Positions 41,056 through 50,094 of a stretch of DNA of 64,000 bases are shown in pieces. Every line of letters starts with the position of its first letter. Position 1 is the first letter of the stretch. Origin of the DNA: JAYOFM01 sp038117225 (GTDB taxonomy: Bacteria; Pseudomonadota; Alphaproteobacteria; Rhodospirillales; Casp-alpha2); NCBI GenBank assembly GCA_038117225.1, contig JAYOFM010000003.1, forward strand, positions 18,115 to 82,114. Direction: 5' to 3'. The notes beneath the pieces are model-generated. The model was not told the origin of the DNA, did no database searches, and was given only the letters and a program-made list of their open reading frames with translations. Both the position numbers and the translations under genes were made by a program.

Positions 41056-42810
41056 CTATTCGGCGGCTTCGGCCTGGCGCCAGACAGCCTCGAACAGGGT
41101 GATATCACCGTCGAAGCCCTTCATCGGATAACCGCCCCGATTGACGAACTCGAAGGACTTGCCGGCACAAATGCCGCGGACGATCTCGGACACGAAAATC
41201 TCGTCCGCCTGTGCCTTGTCGACGATGCGCGCCGACATCTGCACCGTGGTGCCGAACAGGTCGTTGTCTTCCTGGATCGGCTCGCCGGAATTGATGCCGA
41301 TCTTCAGGTGTAGCGGCAAACTCGGATTGGCCTGATTATGCGCCATGGCGCCGCGCTGCATCATGATGGCCGCGTCGACGCTGTCGGACGCCTGATCGAA
41401 GGAGGCCATAATGCCGTCGCCGGTGTGCTTGACCTCGCGGCCGCGGAACTGGGTCAACGCCTCGCGCACCACCCGGTTGTGGGCGCGCACCACTTCCTGC
41501 GCGCCGGCATCGCCGAGCGCCTGGGTCATGGCGGTGGAACCGGCAATATCGGTAAACAGCACAGTGATGATCTTGGGCGCTTCTTTCTTGGCCTTCGGCT
41601 TGTTCCATTCTCCCAGCGCCTGGTCGAGATGTTGCGATACCTTGCCCGGTTCGGTCATGTGCAGGCTCATGGCATTGCGGCCGGCCTGAAACATCTGCAT
41701 GTAGCGCGAGTCCTGCATCAGGTACTCTTCGTACTTCTCGGAGAACGCACCGGCGTGGGATTTCTTGAAGCCCATCACCTGGACGCTGTCGGCGAGGATG
41801 CGGGCCTGTGACGCGTCATCGACACCGCGTTTCTGACTCAGCACCTCGCAGGCGCCGGCGAGCCACAGGTTGACGCCGAATTTGTTGAAGTTGTCGAGTT
41901 TCTTACCCGAGGTTTCGCCTGACAGCGCCTGTTTCAGGGTCTCCATCATGAACGCCTTCTGCTTTTCGGCGTTCGGCGACAGTCCCGACGCGGGGGCCTC
42001 GCCCTCGGCTTTCGGCTCCTCATTCGCCGGTTCGGTTTCGGCGGGCGTGTCGTCGGCGACCGTCCTCTGCAACTCGGCGGCGTCGTCCGACAGGGATGGG
42101 CCATCGGCGGCGCCGCGGCCCGGCTTCTTTTTCTTCTTCTTTTTCGCCACCGGCTGCGGCGCGGGCTTGGGCGCGCGTTGTCGGCGTTTCGGTGTCTTCA
42201 ACTGGGTCTTTTTGAGTGAACCGACAGCGAGGAAGCCGGCGCTGACGAAGAAGCTCAGGAAGAAGACGACGAATAGAATGTTGGCTTCCAGATTGCCCGT
42301 GATGCGCATGCCGAACATCGTCTTGCCGCCGATGATGGCCGACGTCAGGAAGGTGAAGAAAGCGGCGATGGCGACGCTGAACAGGGCCACGAACAGCAAC
42401 TTCACGATGACCTGCGTCAACGTCGCGCTGCCGGTGCTTTTCTTGCGTTTTTCAATCGGGTTGCCGAAATCGTCGGCCTCGACTTCGTCCTCGTCATCGG
42501 TCCAACTCGGCGCGGCCGCGGCGGCTTCTGAGTGGTCGTCATCATAACTGGAGGAGTCGTTGCTGGCTCCGCCGCCGCCGCCGCCGCCGGACTCCATGCC
42601 GCTGCTTTTCCAGACCACGAACTCGTGCGAGACACCCTTGTCCGGATCGTAGACCTCGCGCACCACCTTGACGGCGCTGAAGCCGGGCGTTTGCGCAATC
42701 TGCTTCGCCTCGTTGGTCGCGGCTTCCTTCTGGAACGGTCCAAACTGGGCGTGAATGCTCCAGCGCCCCCCTTGTTGGACCTGCACCTCAAACTGGGTGA
42801 TCCCCGACAT
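41056..42810 (-). CDS. membrane-anchored class III adenylate/guanylate cyclase
   Basis: 584 residues. N-terminal 70-residue domain (FEVQVQQGGRWSIHAQF) of unknown type, then a Gly/Ser/Asp-rich linker, two membrane spans (about 134-160 and 176-198), a very basic patch (seven Lys in a row near 223), a disordered acidic region, a helical region, and a C-terminal cyclase domain from about 405. Metal Asp residues are in FTDIAGSTA and HTGDGIMA, the base-selecting Lys in VKHTGDG and the transition-state Arg in VQMSARI; the expected Asn is Gln. Cyclic nucleotide synthesis is plausible. Alone, minus strand. Confidence 0.82.
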   Translation of the reverse strand: MSGITQFEVQVQQGGRWSIHAQFGPFQKEAATNEAKQIAQTPGFSAVKVVREVYDPDKGVSHEFVVWKSSGMESGGGGGGGASNDSSSYDDDHSEAAAAAPSWTDDEDEVEADDFGNPIEKRKKSTGSATLTQVIVKLLFVALFSVAIAAFFTFLTSAIIGGKTMFGMRITGNLEANILFVVFFLSFFVSAGFLAVGSLKKTQLKTPKRRQRAPKPAPQPVAKKKKKKKPGRGAADGPSLSDDAAELQRTVADDTPAETEPANEEPKAEGEAPASGLSPNAEKQKAFMMETLKQALSGETSGKKLDNFNKFGVNLWLAGACEVLSQKRGVDDASQARILADSVQVMGFKKSHAGAFSEKYEEYLMQDSRYMQMFQAGRNAMSLHMTEPGKVSQHLDQALGEWNKPKAKKEAPKIITVLFTDIAGSTAMTQALGDAGAQEVVRAHNRVVREALTQFRGREVKHTGDGIMASFDQASDSVDAAIMMQRGAMAHNQANPSLPLHLKIGINSGEPIQEDNDLFGTTVQMSARIVDKAQADEIFVSEIVRGICAGKSFEFVNRGGYPMKGFDGDITLFEAVWRQAEAAE

Positions 42811-43005
42811 CGTCTTCCCGTCTACTTCAACACTCGCGAACCCCGGGCTATTTTACCGACGTGCGCTCGTAGATCACATTCAGGCCGTCGAATTTCCGCA
42901 CGACTCTCGCCGAGACGAATACCCGATTGCCCCGCAAATACCTGCTACCAACGCGAGTCACGCAATATGATGCGCGCGTCATCGGTTTGTTAGCATTCGC
43001 AGCAT

Positions 43006-43035
43006 AGCAAATTAGTGCCCGCAGGGCAATTTGCT
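43006..43035. other. hairpin 3' of rpmE
   Basis: AGCAAATT/AATTTGCT (8 bp) with inner GCCC/GGGC around GCA, 38 bp past the rpmE stop. There is no T-run on either strand, so it is a weak terminator or mRNA 3'-end stem. The remainder of 42811-43073 shows nothing else I can support. Confidence 0.35.
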
Positions 43036-43073
43036 CATAACGGAGTATGTAAGAAGGAAATGTCGGTCGTCAA

Positions 43074-43298
43074 TTAGGAATTGACGGCGAAATCCTTGAA
43101 TCGCTTGTTAAACTTGGCCAAGCGACCACCGGAATCGACGAGACGATGCACACCGGTCCAGGCCGGATGCGTCAACGGGTCGATATCGAGCTTCATGACA
43201 TCGCCGGGGCTGCCCCATGTGGAGCGGGTAGTGTACGTGCTCCCATCGGTCATCTGCACCGTGATCTCATGGTAGTCTGGGTGGATGTCCTGCTTCAT
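43074..43298 (-). CDS. rpmE: 50S ribosomal protein L31
   Basis: 74 residues from ATG 43298 (MKQDIHPDYHEITVQMTDG), with GGAGCAGGA upstream. Contains STWGSPGDVMKLDIDPLTHPAWTG and the GGRLAKFNKRF end typical of L31. The zinc-binding CxxC is absent, giving the non-zinc form common in alphaproteobacteria. Downstream of the MFS gene with 66 bp between. Confidence 0.93.
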   Translation of the reverse strand: MKQDIHPDYHEITVQMTDGSTYTTRSTWGSPGDVMKLDIDPLTHPAWTGVHRLVDSGGRLAKFNKRFKDFAVNS

Positions 43299-43364
43299 GG
43301 TCCTGCTCCCGGCGTTTAAGGCCGCCCTATATAGCCAGACGGGCCAATCCATTCAAGCGTTGTC

Positions 43365-44549
43365 TCAGTTCGCCGGTGGTCGCCTCAATTTGCGCGCCAC
43401 GATAAGCCCCAGAAAAAGCACCACCACCATCACGCCGGCACCGACGAAATAGGGCGCGTCCATGCCGATCAAGCCGAAGATGAACCCGGCCCAGGCCGGG
43501 CCAAGGGCGCGCGACATGGTGGTCGCGGACCGGGTCACCCCCATGACGCCGCCCTGTTCGTCGTCGCCAGCGGCGAGCGAAATGGCGCTGTTGAGCGCCG
43601 GCGAGATAATGCTGAACCCATAGGCGGCGATGGCCATGGCGACGGCCAGAATAACCACGGTATCGGCGAACGGGATTAGCAACAATCCAACCGCCAGCGC
43701 CGCCGCTCCCTGCACGATCAGACCGCCTTCGCCGAAACGCTTGGCCAGGCGTCCGACCAATCCGCCCTGGATCAGGGCGCTTAACAAGCCGATACCGGCG
43801 AATAGATAACCGTTCTGTTCCGGCCCCCAGCCGAACTGCCGTCGAGACCACATGGCGAAGGTTGATTCCAAGCCGGCGAAAACGAACGTCGCGAGGAACG
43901 ACAACGCGATCAGCAAGCCGACAACCGGCCGGGACAGCACGTCCTTGAAGAAGGCAGCGCCGCGCGGGCGGGGATTTGCCAACAGGGCGGCGCGGGTTCC
44001 CGCCGACAGGGATTCCTTGAGCAAGGCGAGCGCGAGTACCAATGCGGCGGCGGACAGGGCGGCGGCGGCCAGCGCCGGCGTCTGGTAGTCGGCGTTGAGC
44101 GGATCCGGTCCGGCGAGAATGCCGCCAATGGCGGGCCCGGTGATGAAGCCGATACCGAAGGCGGCGCCGATCATGCCCATGCCGCGGGCGCGGTTTTCCT
44201 TCGTCGTCACGTCGGCCACATAGGCGAAGGCGGTGGAAATATTGCCGGCCATGAAACCGCCGAGAATGCGCGCGACGAACAACATCGCCAAAGTATCCGC
44301 GAAGCCGAGGCATACGTAGCCGCCGACGGCGCCGGCGAGACTGATCAGCAGGACCGGTCGGCGTCCGACGCGGTCCGACAGGCGGCCCCAGAACGGTGCC
44401 GCCAGGAACTGCGCCGCCGAGTAGGCCGCCATGACCAGTCCGACCGTGCGCGGGCTGGCCTGGAAGAATTCCGCATAGAACGGCAGCAGCGGAATGATGA
44501 TGCCGAAACCGATCAGGTCGACGACGACGATGAGAAACAGGATGGGCAC
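43365..44549 (-). CDS. MFS exporter, TetA-like (DHA1 family)
   Basis: 394 residues, twelve membrane segments. The DHA1 signatures are SDRVGRRPVLL after helix 2 and GAAFGIGFITGPAIGG (motif C, exporter). N-terminal DLIGFGIIIPLLPFY matches tetracycline-type and multidrug exporters. Substrate not predictable. No regulator next to it. Confidence 0.87.
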   Translation of the reverse strand: MPILFLIVVVDLIGFGIIIPLLPFYAEFFQASPRTVGLVMAAYSAAQFLAAPFWGRLSDRVGRRPVLLISLAGAVGGYVCLGFADTLAMLFVARILGGFMAGNISTAFAYVADVTTKENRARGMGMIGAAFGIGFITGPAIGGILAGPDPLNADYQTPALAAAALSAAALVLALALLKESLSAGTRAALLANPRPRGAAFFKDVLSRPVVGLLIALSFLATFVFAGLESTFAMWSRRQFGWGPEQNGYLFAGIGLLSALIQGGLVGRLAKRFGEGGLIVQGAAALAVGLLLIPFADTVVILAVAMAIAAYGFSIISPALNSAISLAAGDDEQGGVMGVTRSATTMSRALGPAWAGFIFGLIGMDAPYFVGAGVMVVVLFLGLIVARKLRRPPAN

Positions 44550-44598
44550 GGGAAGGAGCTCTTTACTCGGTTCGGGGCGGTGATCGCCGGTCGGCGGC

Positions 44599-46086
44599 CT
44601 AGCGCTGGGTAAATTTCAATTCGATGCGTCTATTGCGTGCTTTGGCGGCCTCGCCACTGCCGGACACCAGCGGTGAAAACTGGCCGAAACCGGCGGCGAC
44701 CAGTCGCCGCGCCGGCAAACCGCGGGCGATCAGATGCTGAACGACGGAAAGGGCGCGCGCCGTCGACAGGTCCCAGTTGGACGGGAAGCGCGCCGTGGCA
44801 ATGGGGTCGATATCGGTATGCCCGTCGACGCGCAACACCCAGTCGATGTCGCCGGGAATTTGCGCCGACAGATCGATCAATGTTTCGGCCAGGCGATCGA
44901 GTTGGCGCTGGCCGGCCTCGCCGAGTTCCGCAGCGCCCTTCGCGAACAGGACTTCCGATTGGAATACGAAGCGGTCACCGACGATGCGAACGCCCGATTG
45001 CTCGCCCAATACCTCGCGCAGGCGACCGAAGAACTCTGAGCGATACCGGGTCAGTTCCTGTACCTTGCTGGCCAGCGCCGCATTGAGGCGTTTGCCGAGG
45101 GACTTGATCTGCACGTTCTGGTCGACGGTCTTCTTTGCCGCCAAATTGAGGGCGTTGGACAGAACGGACAGTTGTTTCTTGAGCGCCGCGAGTTGCCGGT
45201 TCAATAGCGCGATCTGGGCCCGAGACGATCGCGAGATTTCCTCTGATTCATGCAACGCCAGCTTCATGCGTTCCAGGTCCTGGCGGCGGCCTTCGGACTG
45301 GGTCTTCTCGCCTTCCAGGGTGGTTGCCACCTGCTTGTTCTGTTTCAGCGCCTGGGCCAATTCCTCCCAGGTGCTTTCCAGTTTAGCCTCCGATTCGGTC
45401 AGGCGGTTCTTGGTTTCCGTCAGGCTCGCCGTGCGGTCGGCTAGGTCGTTGCGCGCAGTCGCCAATTCCAGCAAGCGTTTCGCCAGATCAGCCTTGGTCA
45501 CGCCCAGCTCGTCGAGACGCTTGCTCAGTTCCGCCTTGGTTTCACCCAAGTTCACTTCGCTGGCGGCGAGGCTTTCCTTGGCCGTGTCGAGCCGTTGCGC
45601 AATATCGACAATTTCCGCTTCCAGTTCGCCGCGCAATGCCTGCAGGGCGGCGAGATCCTGGCCGAGATTGCCGATCTCGCTCCGCTGTGTCTCTATGGTC
45701 TTCTGGTTATCGCCGATAATCCCGAGCGCGGCATCCAATTCGCCCTGGGTCTTGGCGCCTTCATCGCGCAGCCGCGAGACGGTGCCCTTTAGGTCGTCGC
45801 GCAGCGCCACCGAGACCTGCAATTCCTGCGAAAGCTGGGCCAGATTGTTCCGCAGATCATCGTTCGAGCCGCGCTCCAGCGCCAGCAGGTCGGCCAGCTC
45901 GCCGACGCGAAATTCCAATTTTTTCAAGGCTTGATCGCGACCCGATAGGGCTTCGCCGAGGAAGAACTGAGCCAGCACGAAGATCATCAGCAGAAAGATG
46001 ATGACCATCAGCAGCGTCGCAAGCGCATCGACGAAGCCGGGCCAGATATTCGTGCTGCGCTGTTCGCGGCGGGCGAGGGCGGCCAT
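44599..46086 (-). CDS. MotB/OmpA-like stator protein with long coiled coil
   Basis: 495 residues. One N-terminal membrane span preceded by WPGFVDALATLL, where Asp20 sits at the position of the proton-binding Asp of MotB, TolR and ExbD. Residues 60-330 are an uninterrupted coiled coil of Leu heptads (segments LAKRLLELATARNDLADRTA and similar). The C-terminus is an OmpA-type peptidoglycan-binding domain: RVDGHTDIDPIAT, SNWDLSTARALSVVQHL, VAAGFGQFSP, KARNRRIELKF. Likely anchors a five-subunit channel made by the upstream gene to the cell wall. Resembles ZorB in outline but no zorC/D/E genes are near. Confidence 0.8.
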   Translation of the reverse strand: MAALARREQRSTNIWPGFVDALATLLMVIIFLLMIFVLAQFFLGEALSGRDQALKKLEFRVGELADLLALERGSNDDLRNNLAQLSQELQVSVALRDDLKGTVSRLRDEGAKTQGELDAALGIIGDNQKTIETQRSEIGNLGQDLAALQALRGELEAEIVDIAQRLDTAKESLAASEVNLGETKAELSKRLDELGVTKADLAKRLLELATARNDLADRTASLTETKNRLTESEAKLESTWEELAQALKQNKQVATTLEGEKTQSEGRRQDLERMKLALHESEEISRSSRAQIALLNRQLAALKKQLSVLSNALNLAAKKTVDQNVQIKSLGKRLNAALASKVQELTRYRSEFFGRLREVLGEQSGVRIVGDRFVFQSEVLFAKGAAELGEAGQRQLDRLAETLIDLSAQIPGDIDWVLRVDGHTDIDPIATARFPSNWDLSTARALSVVQHLIARGLPARRLVAAGFGQFSPLVSGSGEAAKARNRRIELKFTQR

Positions 46087-46123
46087 GATTTAGCGGCTCC
46101 GGGCGGCTAAATCGGCCATCAGG

Positions 46124-47308
46124 TCAGCCATCGGATCCATTGGAGCCCTGTTGGCTGCCCAGCGAGATGGTGCGCGCCAGCATGCGCACTTCGCTTTTCA
46201 ACTGCTGCATCATTTCCTCGCGGCCGCCGCTGAGGTCTTCCGCCATCCGCGCCAGCAGCAAATCCATGTTGCGGATGTGCGCGCGGGTGGCGTCGTCGAG
46301 GCCCATGCCGCCGTGGTCCTGTGGTCGTTCGGCGATCTTGGCCAGTAAAGGCCGCAAGTCCATCTGCGTCTCGGCCAGATGCACCATGACCGCTTGTTCG
46401 GTGCGCATGTGATCGGTCAGCACTTCCAGTTTTTCGCTGACCGAGATGATGTGGCTGTCCAGATTGATGCGGCTTTCCTCGCCCCGCGCCAGCGTGCGTT
46501 GCAGATTTTCAAGACTTTCCGCCGTCTGTTCCAGCAAGGCCTGCACATAGGCCGGCACAGAGTGATCGGTTTCGGCGCCAAGCGCCCCCGACGACAGCCG
46601 CGTCACCGACGACAGCCACTCCTCCAACTGGTTGTAGAAACGGTTTTGCGCCTGATTGGCCTGCAGATCGAGAAAACCCAGCACCAGCGAACCGGCGAGC
46701 CCGAACAGGGACGACGAGAACGCCGTGCCCATGCCGCTCATGGGGGCCTCCAGGCCTTGCTTCAGCGTCTCGAACATCGCTCCCGGGTTCTCGCCGCTGC
46801 CGATGGACAATCCGGAAATGACGTTGCCGATGGAGCCGACGGTTTCCAGCAGACCCCAGAAGGTGCCAAGCAGGCCAAGGAAGATCAGCAAACCGATGGT
46901 GTATCTCGACAGATCGCGAGACTCATCCAGTCGCGACAGAATACCGTCCAGCAGCGAACGCATGGAAAGGGTCGACAGGCTGAAGCCGTGCTGACGGTCT
47001 CCCAGCATGGTCGCCATCGGTGCCAACAGCTTCGGCGCCGCCTGCGGCAGGACGTCGGCGGAAAAATCAAGGCCGCTGTTGTCGAGGCGGCTGCGAAAGG
47101 TGTCGATCCAATCGACTTCCGGGTAAAGCGTGATGACCTGGCGGAAATTGTAGGTGATGCCGAGAACCAGGACGCCGACGATGAGCCCGTTGAGCGGCGC
47201 GTTGGCCATGAAGGCACTCTGCAGCGGCGCGAAGAGCAGCACGCCGACGACGGCGACGGCGATCAGAAACAGCACCATGCGGATCAGGAATCGGCTAGGC
47301 CGGGTCAT
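46124..47308 (-). CDS. MotA/TolQ/ExbB-family ion-channel protein
   Basis: 394 residues. Four membrane segments: about 9-28, 38-57, a third in IGLLIFLGLLGTFWGLLETV and a fourth in GMGTAFSSSLFGLAGSLVLGF. The GTFWGLLETVGSIG motif is the channel-lining signature of the family. A cytoplasmic domain lies between helices 2 and 3, and the C-terminal 150 residues after helix 4 are helical. It precedes the MotB-like gene (37 bp) and follows an OmpA-like gene, forming a motor-like module. Flagellar use is unlikely because no flagellar gene is nearby. Confidence 0.82.
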   Translation of the reverse strand: MTRPSRFLIRMVLFLIAVAVVGVLLFAPLQSAFMANAPLNGLIVGVLVLGITYNFRQVITLYPEVDWIDTFRSRLDNSGLDFSADVLPQAAPKLLAPMATMLGDRQHGFSLSTLSMRSLLDGILSRLDESRDLSRYTIGLLIFLGLLGTFWGLLETVGSIGNVISGLSIGSGENPGAMFETLKQGLEAPMSGMGTAFSSSLFGLAGSLVLGFLDLQANQAQNRFYNQLEEWLSSVTRLSSGALGAETDHSVPAYVQALLEQTAESLENLQRTLARGEESRINLDSHIISVSEKLEVLTDHMRTEQAVMVHLAETQMDLRPLLAKIAERPQDHGGMGLDDATRAHIRNMDLLLARMAEDLSGGREEMMQQLKSEVRMLARTISLGSQQGSNGSDG

Positions 47309-47399
47309 GGGGGCGGTGCCTCCGGCGTTAACGCGCGGCCTGTCGGTGGGCGGAACGCATCAACCGGCACAGGTATACCATGGCGCGTTCCGGTGCGAA

Positions 47400-48416
47400 T
47401 TAGCGTTCGACGACGTTAACATCGACCCGATTGACGGGTTTTTCCGTCGTCTTGCTGCCGAGGGCCCGCACGTCGATGCGGGTAGAGCGGACGCCGTTCT
47501 CGATCAGAAACGAGCGGATCGATAACGCCCGCGACAGGGATACCCGGCGCGCCTTCGATGGCGACAATGCGTCGCCGCCGGCGTAGGCCATCAATTGGAC
47601 GCGCAAGGTGTCCTGATTTTTGAGCTGCGCCGCCAGGCCACCGAGACCGGTCTTGGCCTCTTCAGGCAACTTGGTGTCTTCGGCGCCAAAGGCGACGCGC
47701 ACCTTGCTACCGGCCTTGATGGCGTCATCACCGGTCGGCAGCGACGCGGATTGCGGTGCGATCGTGTCCGATTTCGGCGGCGGCGAGGGCTCCGGCGCCT
47801 TGGCGGTCTTCGGTGGAGTCGCCGGTGCGGTCGCCGATTCCGCGGGCGGCGGCGGTGGCGCTTTCTTCTTGGCTTTCGTTATGGGTTTGGGTGCCGGCGC
47901 GGCGGCAACACTCGGCGGCGGTGCCGGTTTCGGTTTTGGCGCCATCGCGACGGGTGCTTTCTTCACCGGCATGGGGGCTGGCGCCGGCGCCTCGGCGGTT
48001 AGGGTCTGCGGCGGTTGCTTGGCCGGCGCTGCTGGTGTGCGCTTGATCGGCTTGGGCTGCGCCATCGGCTGAGCCGTCGCCGCTTGCCGCATGGGTGCCT
48101 TGAGTTTGGGGGCGCTCAGAGATGTGCCGCCCGGCGGTGCGACATAGAGGCGCGAGACGGGTGCTCGTGATCCCGGCATCAGCCGTTGCCCCGGCATCAA
48201 TACCGGTGCCGAAGAGGTGAACGCGCCGCCGCTGTATCCGCCATCACCGATGACGCTGAGATCAACGATCACGGGGTCCGTGCCGCTTGAGAAGCTTGAG
48301 CTTTGCGCCAGCGCATTCCCCGCAGCCAAGACAGGGGCTAAGACAAGGGCCACGCGGACGGCAAGCGACAACGGACGGCGGAGTTTCTGTGGCGTGATAC
48401 GAAAGCTGCGGGCCAT
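47400..48416 (-). CDS. secreted OmpA-like protein with Pro/Ala/Lys-rich spacer
   Basis: 338 residues from ATG 48416, which has GGGA upstream; ATG 48428 would add four residues. Signal peptide about 1-35 ending NALA-Q. Residues 90-220 are Pro/Ala/Lys-rich with repeats such as AKQPPQTLTAEAPAPAP and PPPPPAESATAPAT. C-terminal 110 residues form an OmpA-like fold: RVQLMAYAGGDALSPSKARRVSLSRALSIRSFL and RIDVRALGSKT. Probably periplasmic or outer-membrane, spanning the wall. First gene of the motor-like trio. Confidence 0.75.
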   Translation of the reverse strand: MARSFRITPQKLRRPLSLAVRVALVLAPVLAAGNALAQSSSFSSGTDPVIVDLSVIGDGGYSGGAFTSSAPVLMPGQRLMPGSRAPVSRLYVAPPGGTSLSAPKLKAPMRQAATAQPMAQPKPIKRTPAAPAKQPPQTLTAEAPAPAPMPVKKAPVAMAPKPKPAPPPSVAAAPAPKPITKAKKKAPPPPPAESATAPATPPKTAKAPEPSPPPKSDTIAPQSASLPTGDDAIKAGSKVRVAFGAEDTKLPEEAKTGLGGLAAQLKNQDTLRVQLMAYAGGDALSPSKARRVSLSRALSIRSFLIENGVRSTRIDVRALGSKTTEKPVNRVDVNVVER

Positions 48417-48554
48417 AACGATTCCCATGCGGTCAAATGCCGGTCAGCACCGGTCGGCGCTAGAAGACGGGACTCAAAATAAACAAGGGCCGCACGGGGC
48501 ACAACCGGTTTGGCGCCGGAGTCTGCGTGGCCGGTGTTGGCGGCGGGGTGATTG

Positions 48555-49352
48555 CTAGCGTGCGCTACGAAGCAGGGCGCGGAAATCTCTGTCGAGTTCG
48601 GCATTGGTGGCGATAATATCGCCGCTTTCCAGCATGCCGTCACCGCCTTTGAGATCACTGACCATGCCGCCCGCTTCACGCACTAGGACGATTCCGGCCG
48701 CCATGTCCCAGGGCTTCAGGCCCTGTTCCCAGAACCCATCGAAGCGTCCGGCGGCTACAAACGCCAGGTCGAGCGACGCGGTCCCGAACCGCCGTACGCC
48801 CGCCGAGCCGGCCATCACCGCGCGCAACTGGTTCAAGAACGGTTCGTGATCACCGCGGCCGAGGAAGGGAATCCCGGTGGCAAATATCGATTGCGCCGGA
48901 TCCCGCCGCGCCGAAACCCGAATACGCCGGGTCCCATGGTAGGCCCCTTGGCCCCGTTCGGCGTAATACAGTTGATCACCGACGGGTTCATAGACCACGC
49001 CCGCTTCCAGCCGCCGATCGCGCTCCAGCGCTACCGACACGGCGAAATGCGGAATGCCGTGCAGGAAGTTCGTGGTGCCGTCGAGTGGGTCGACCAGCCA
49101 GCGGTTGGATGTGTCCTTACCCTCGATCTCGCCACCTTCCTCGAGCAGAAAGCCGTAGTCGGGGCGTGCCTTGCTCAGTTCCTCGACGACGATCTGCTCG
49201 GCCTTGGTATCGGCGTGGCTGACAAAGTCGGCGGGGCCCTTCTTCGATACCTGCAGATGTTCGACCTCGCCGAAATCGCGGATCAAGGCGCGGCCGGCTT
49301 TTTGCGCCGCCGCGATCATGACGTGGAGTAGGGGGGACGTCGGTTGGGCCAT
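48555..49352 (-). CDS. suhB: inositol monophosphatase family protein (SuhB-like)
   Basis: 265 residues. Mg-dependent phosphatase; in E. coli SuhB also acts in rRNA antitermination. Metal ligands: E71/E72 in LLEEGG, and WLVDPLDGTTNFLHG with D88 and D91; C-terminal GLKPWDMAAGIVLVREAGG carries the third Asp. Full length. The next gene downstream is the OmpA-like gene at 48416, separated by 138 bp. Confidence 0.9.
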   Translation of the reverse strand: MAQPTSPLLHVMIAAAQKAGRALIRDFGEVEHLQVSKKGPADFVSHADTKAEQIVVEELSKARPDYGFLLEEGGEIEGKDTSNRWLVDPLDGTTNFLHGIPHFAVSVALERDRRLEAGVVYEPVGDQLYYAERGQGAYHGTRRIRVSARRDPAQSIFATGIPFLGRGDHEPFLNQLRAVMAGSAGVRRFGTASLDLAFVAAGRFDGFWEQGLKPWDMAAGIVLVREAGGMVSDLKGGDGMLESGDIIATNAELDRDFRALLRSAR

Positions 49353-49417
49353 TGTCGCCTCTTTCAGCGGGAATACGAGGCTATTGGGGTGCGGCGGCGG
49401 GCAAGGAGACCACGCGG

Positions 49418-49987
49418 TCAGTCCTTGGCGCGCTCCACGTAGGTGCCGTCGGCGGTATTGACGACGACCCGGGTGCCGGCCTCCACATGGGGCGGCACGA
49501 GAATTTTGACACCATTTTCCAACAACGCCGGTTTATAGGACGACGATGCCGTCTGTCCCTTGACCACGGCGTCGGCCTCGGTGATCGTCAGGATCACGGT
49601 GTCCGGAAGTTGGACGCCGAGCGGTTCGCCTTCGTGGCTTTCGATGATTACGGTCATGCCATCCTGCAGATAGGGAACTAGGTGGTCGCCGATATCGTCG
49701 CGGCTCAGGGTCACCTGATCGTAGGTTTCGTTGTGCATGAAGGTGAACATGTCACCGTCGGCGTAGAGGAACTGATGTTCGACCTGATCCAGGCGCGCCC
49801 TTTCCACCTTTTCCGACGAGCGAAAACGTTCGTTCATCTTGGTGCCGTCGCGCAGATCCTTCAGTTCAACCTGCAGATAGGCGCCACCCTTGCCCGGCTG
49901 GGTGTGCTGGATTTTCACCGCGCGCCATAGGCGGCCCTGATGTTCGATTACATTTCCCGGACGGATGGCGTTGCCGTCGATCTTCAT
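49418..49987 (-). CDS. efp: elongation factor P
   Basis: Rescues ribosomes stalled at polyproline, fitting the many Pro-rich proteins in this window. 189 residues from ATG 49987 (MKIDGNAIRPGNV); GTG 49996 is in frame but not needed. The modified-loop Lys is K33 in TQPGKGGAY. Three-domain length is normal. The modifying enzyme (EpmA/B or other) is not in the window. Two bases of the domain III end read EAGTRVVVNTADGTYVERAKD in two halves, typical for EF-P. Confidence 0.95.
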   Translation of the reverse strand: MKIDGNAIRPGNVIEHQGRLWRAVKIQHTQPGKGGAYLQVELKDLRDGTKMNERFRSSEKVERARLDQVEHQFLYADGDMFTFMHNETYDQVTLSRDDIGDHLVPYLQDGMTVIIESHEGEPLGVQLPDTVILTITEADAVVKGQTASSSYKPALLENGVKILVPPHVEAGTRVVVNTADGTYVERAKD

Positions 49988-50094
49988 GGCTGTCACTCGG
50001 TTCTAAATAAAGGACGATAGGGTTTTGAAATCGCGCGGAAGCTATCAGGTCGTTTGCGGTGGCGCAACGAAACCCGCGTTGGCCACGATTTGGC

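Noticed and set aside
46124..47308. Flagellar MotA
   Set aside because: The domain arrangement, four spans with a long C-terminal helix and OmpA-like neighbours fit TolQ/ExbB-like relatives, and no flagellar or chemotaxis gene is in the window.
44599..48416. Zorya anti-phage system (ZorA/ZorB-like pair)
   Set aside because: The channel/stator pair resembles ZorAB in outline, but no ZorC, ZorD or ZorE gene is near and the third gene is a secreted OmpA-like protein. Housekeeping gene neighbours also argue against a defence island.
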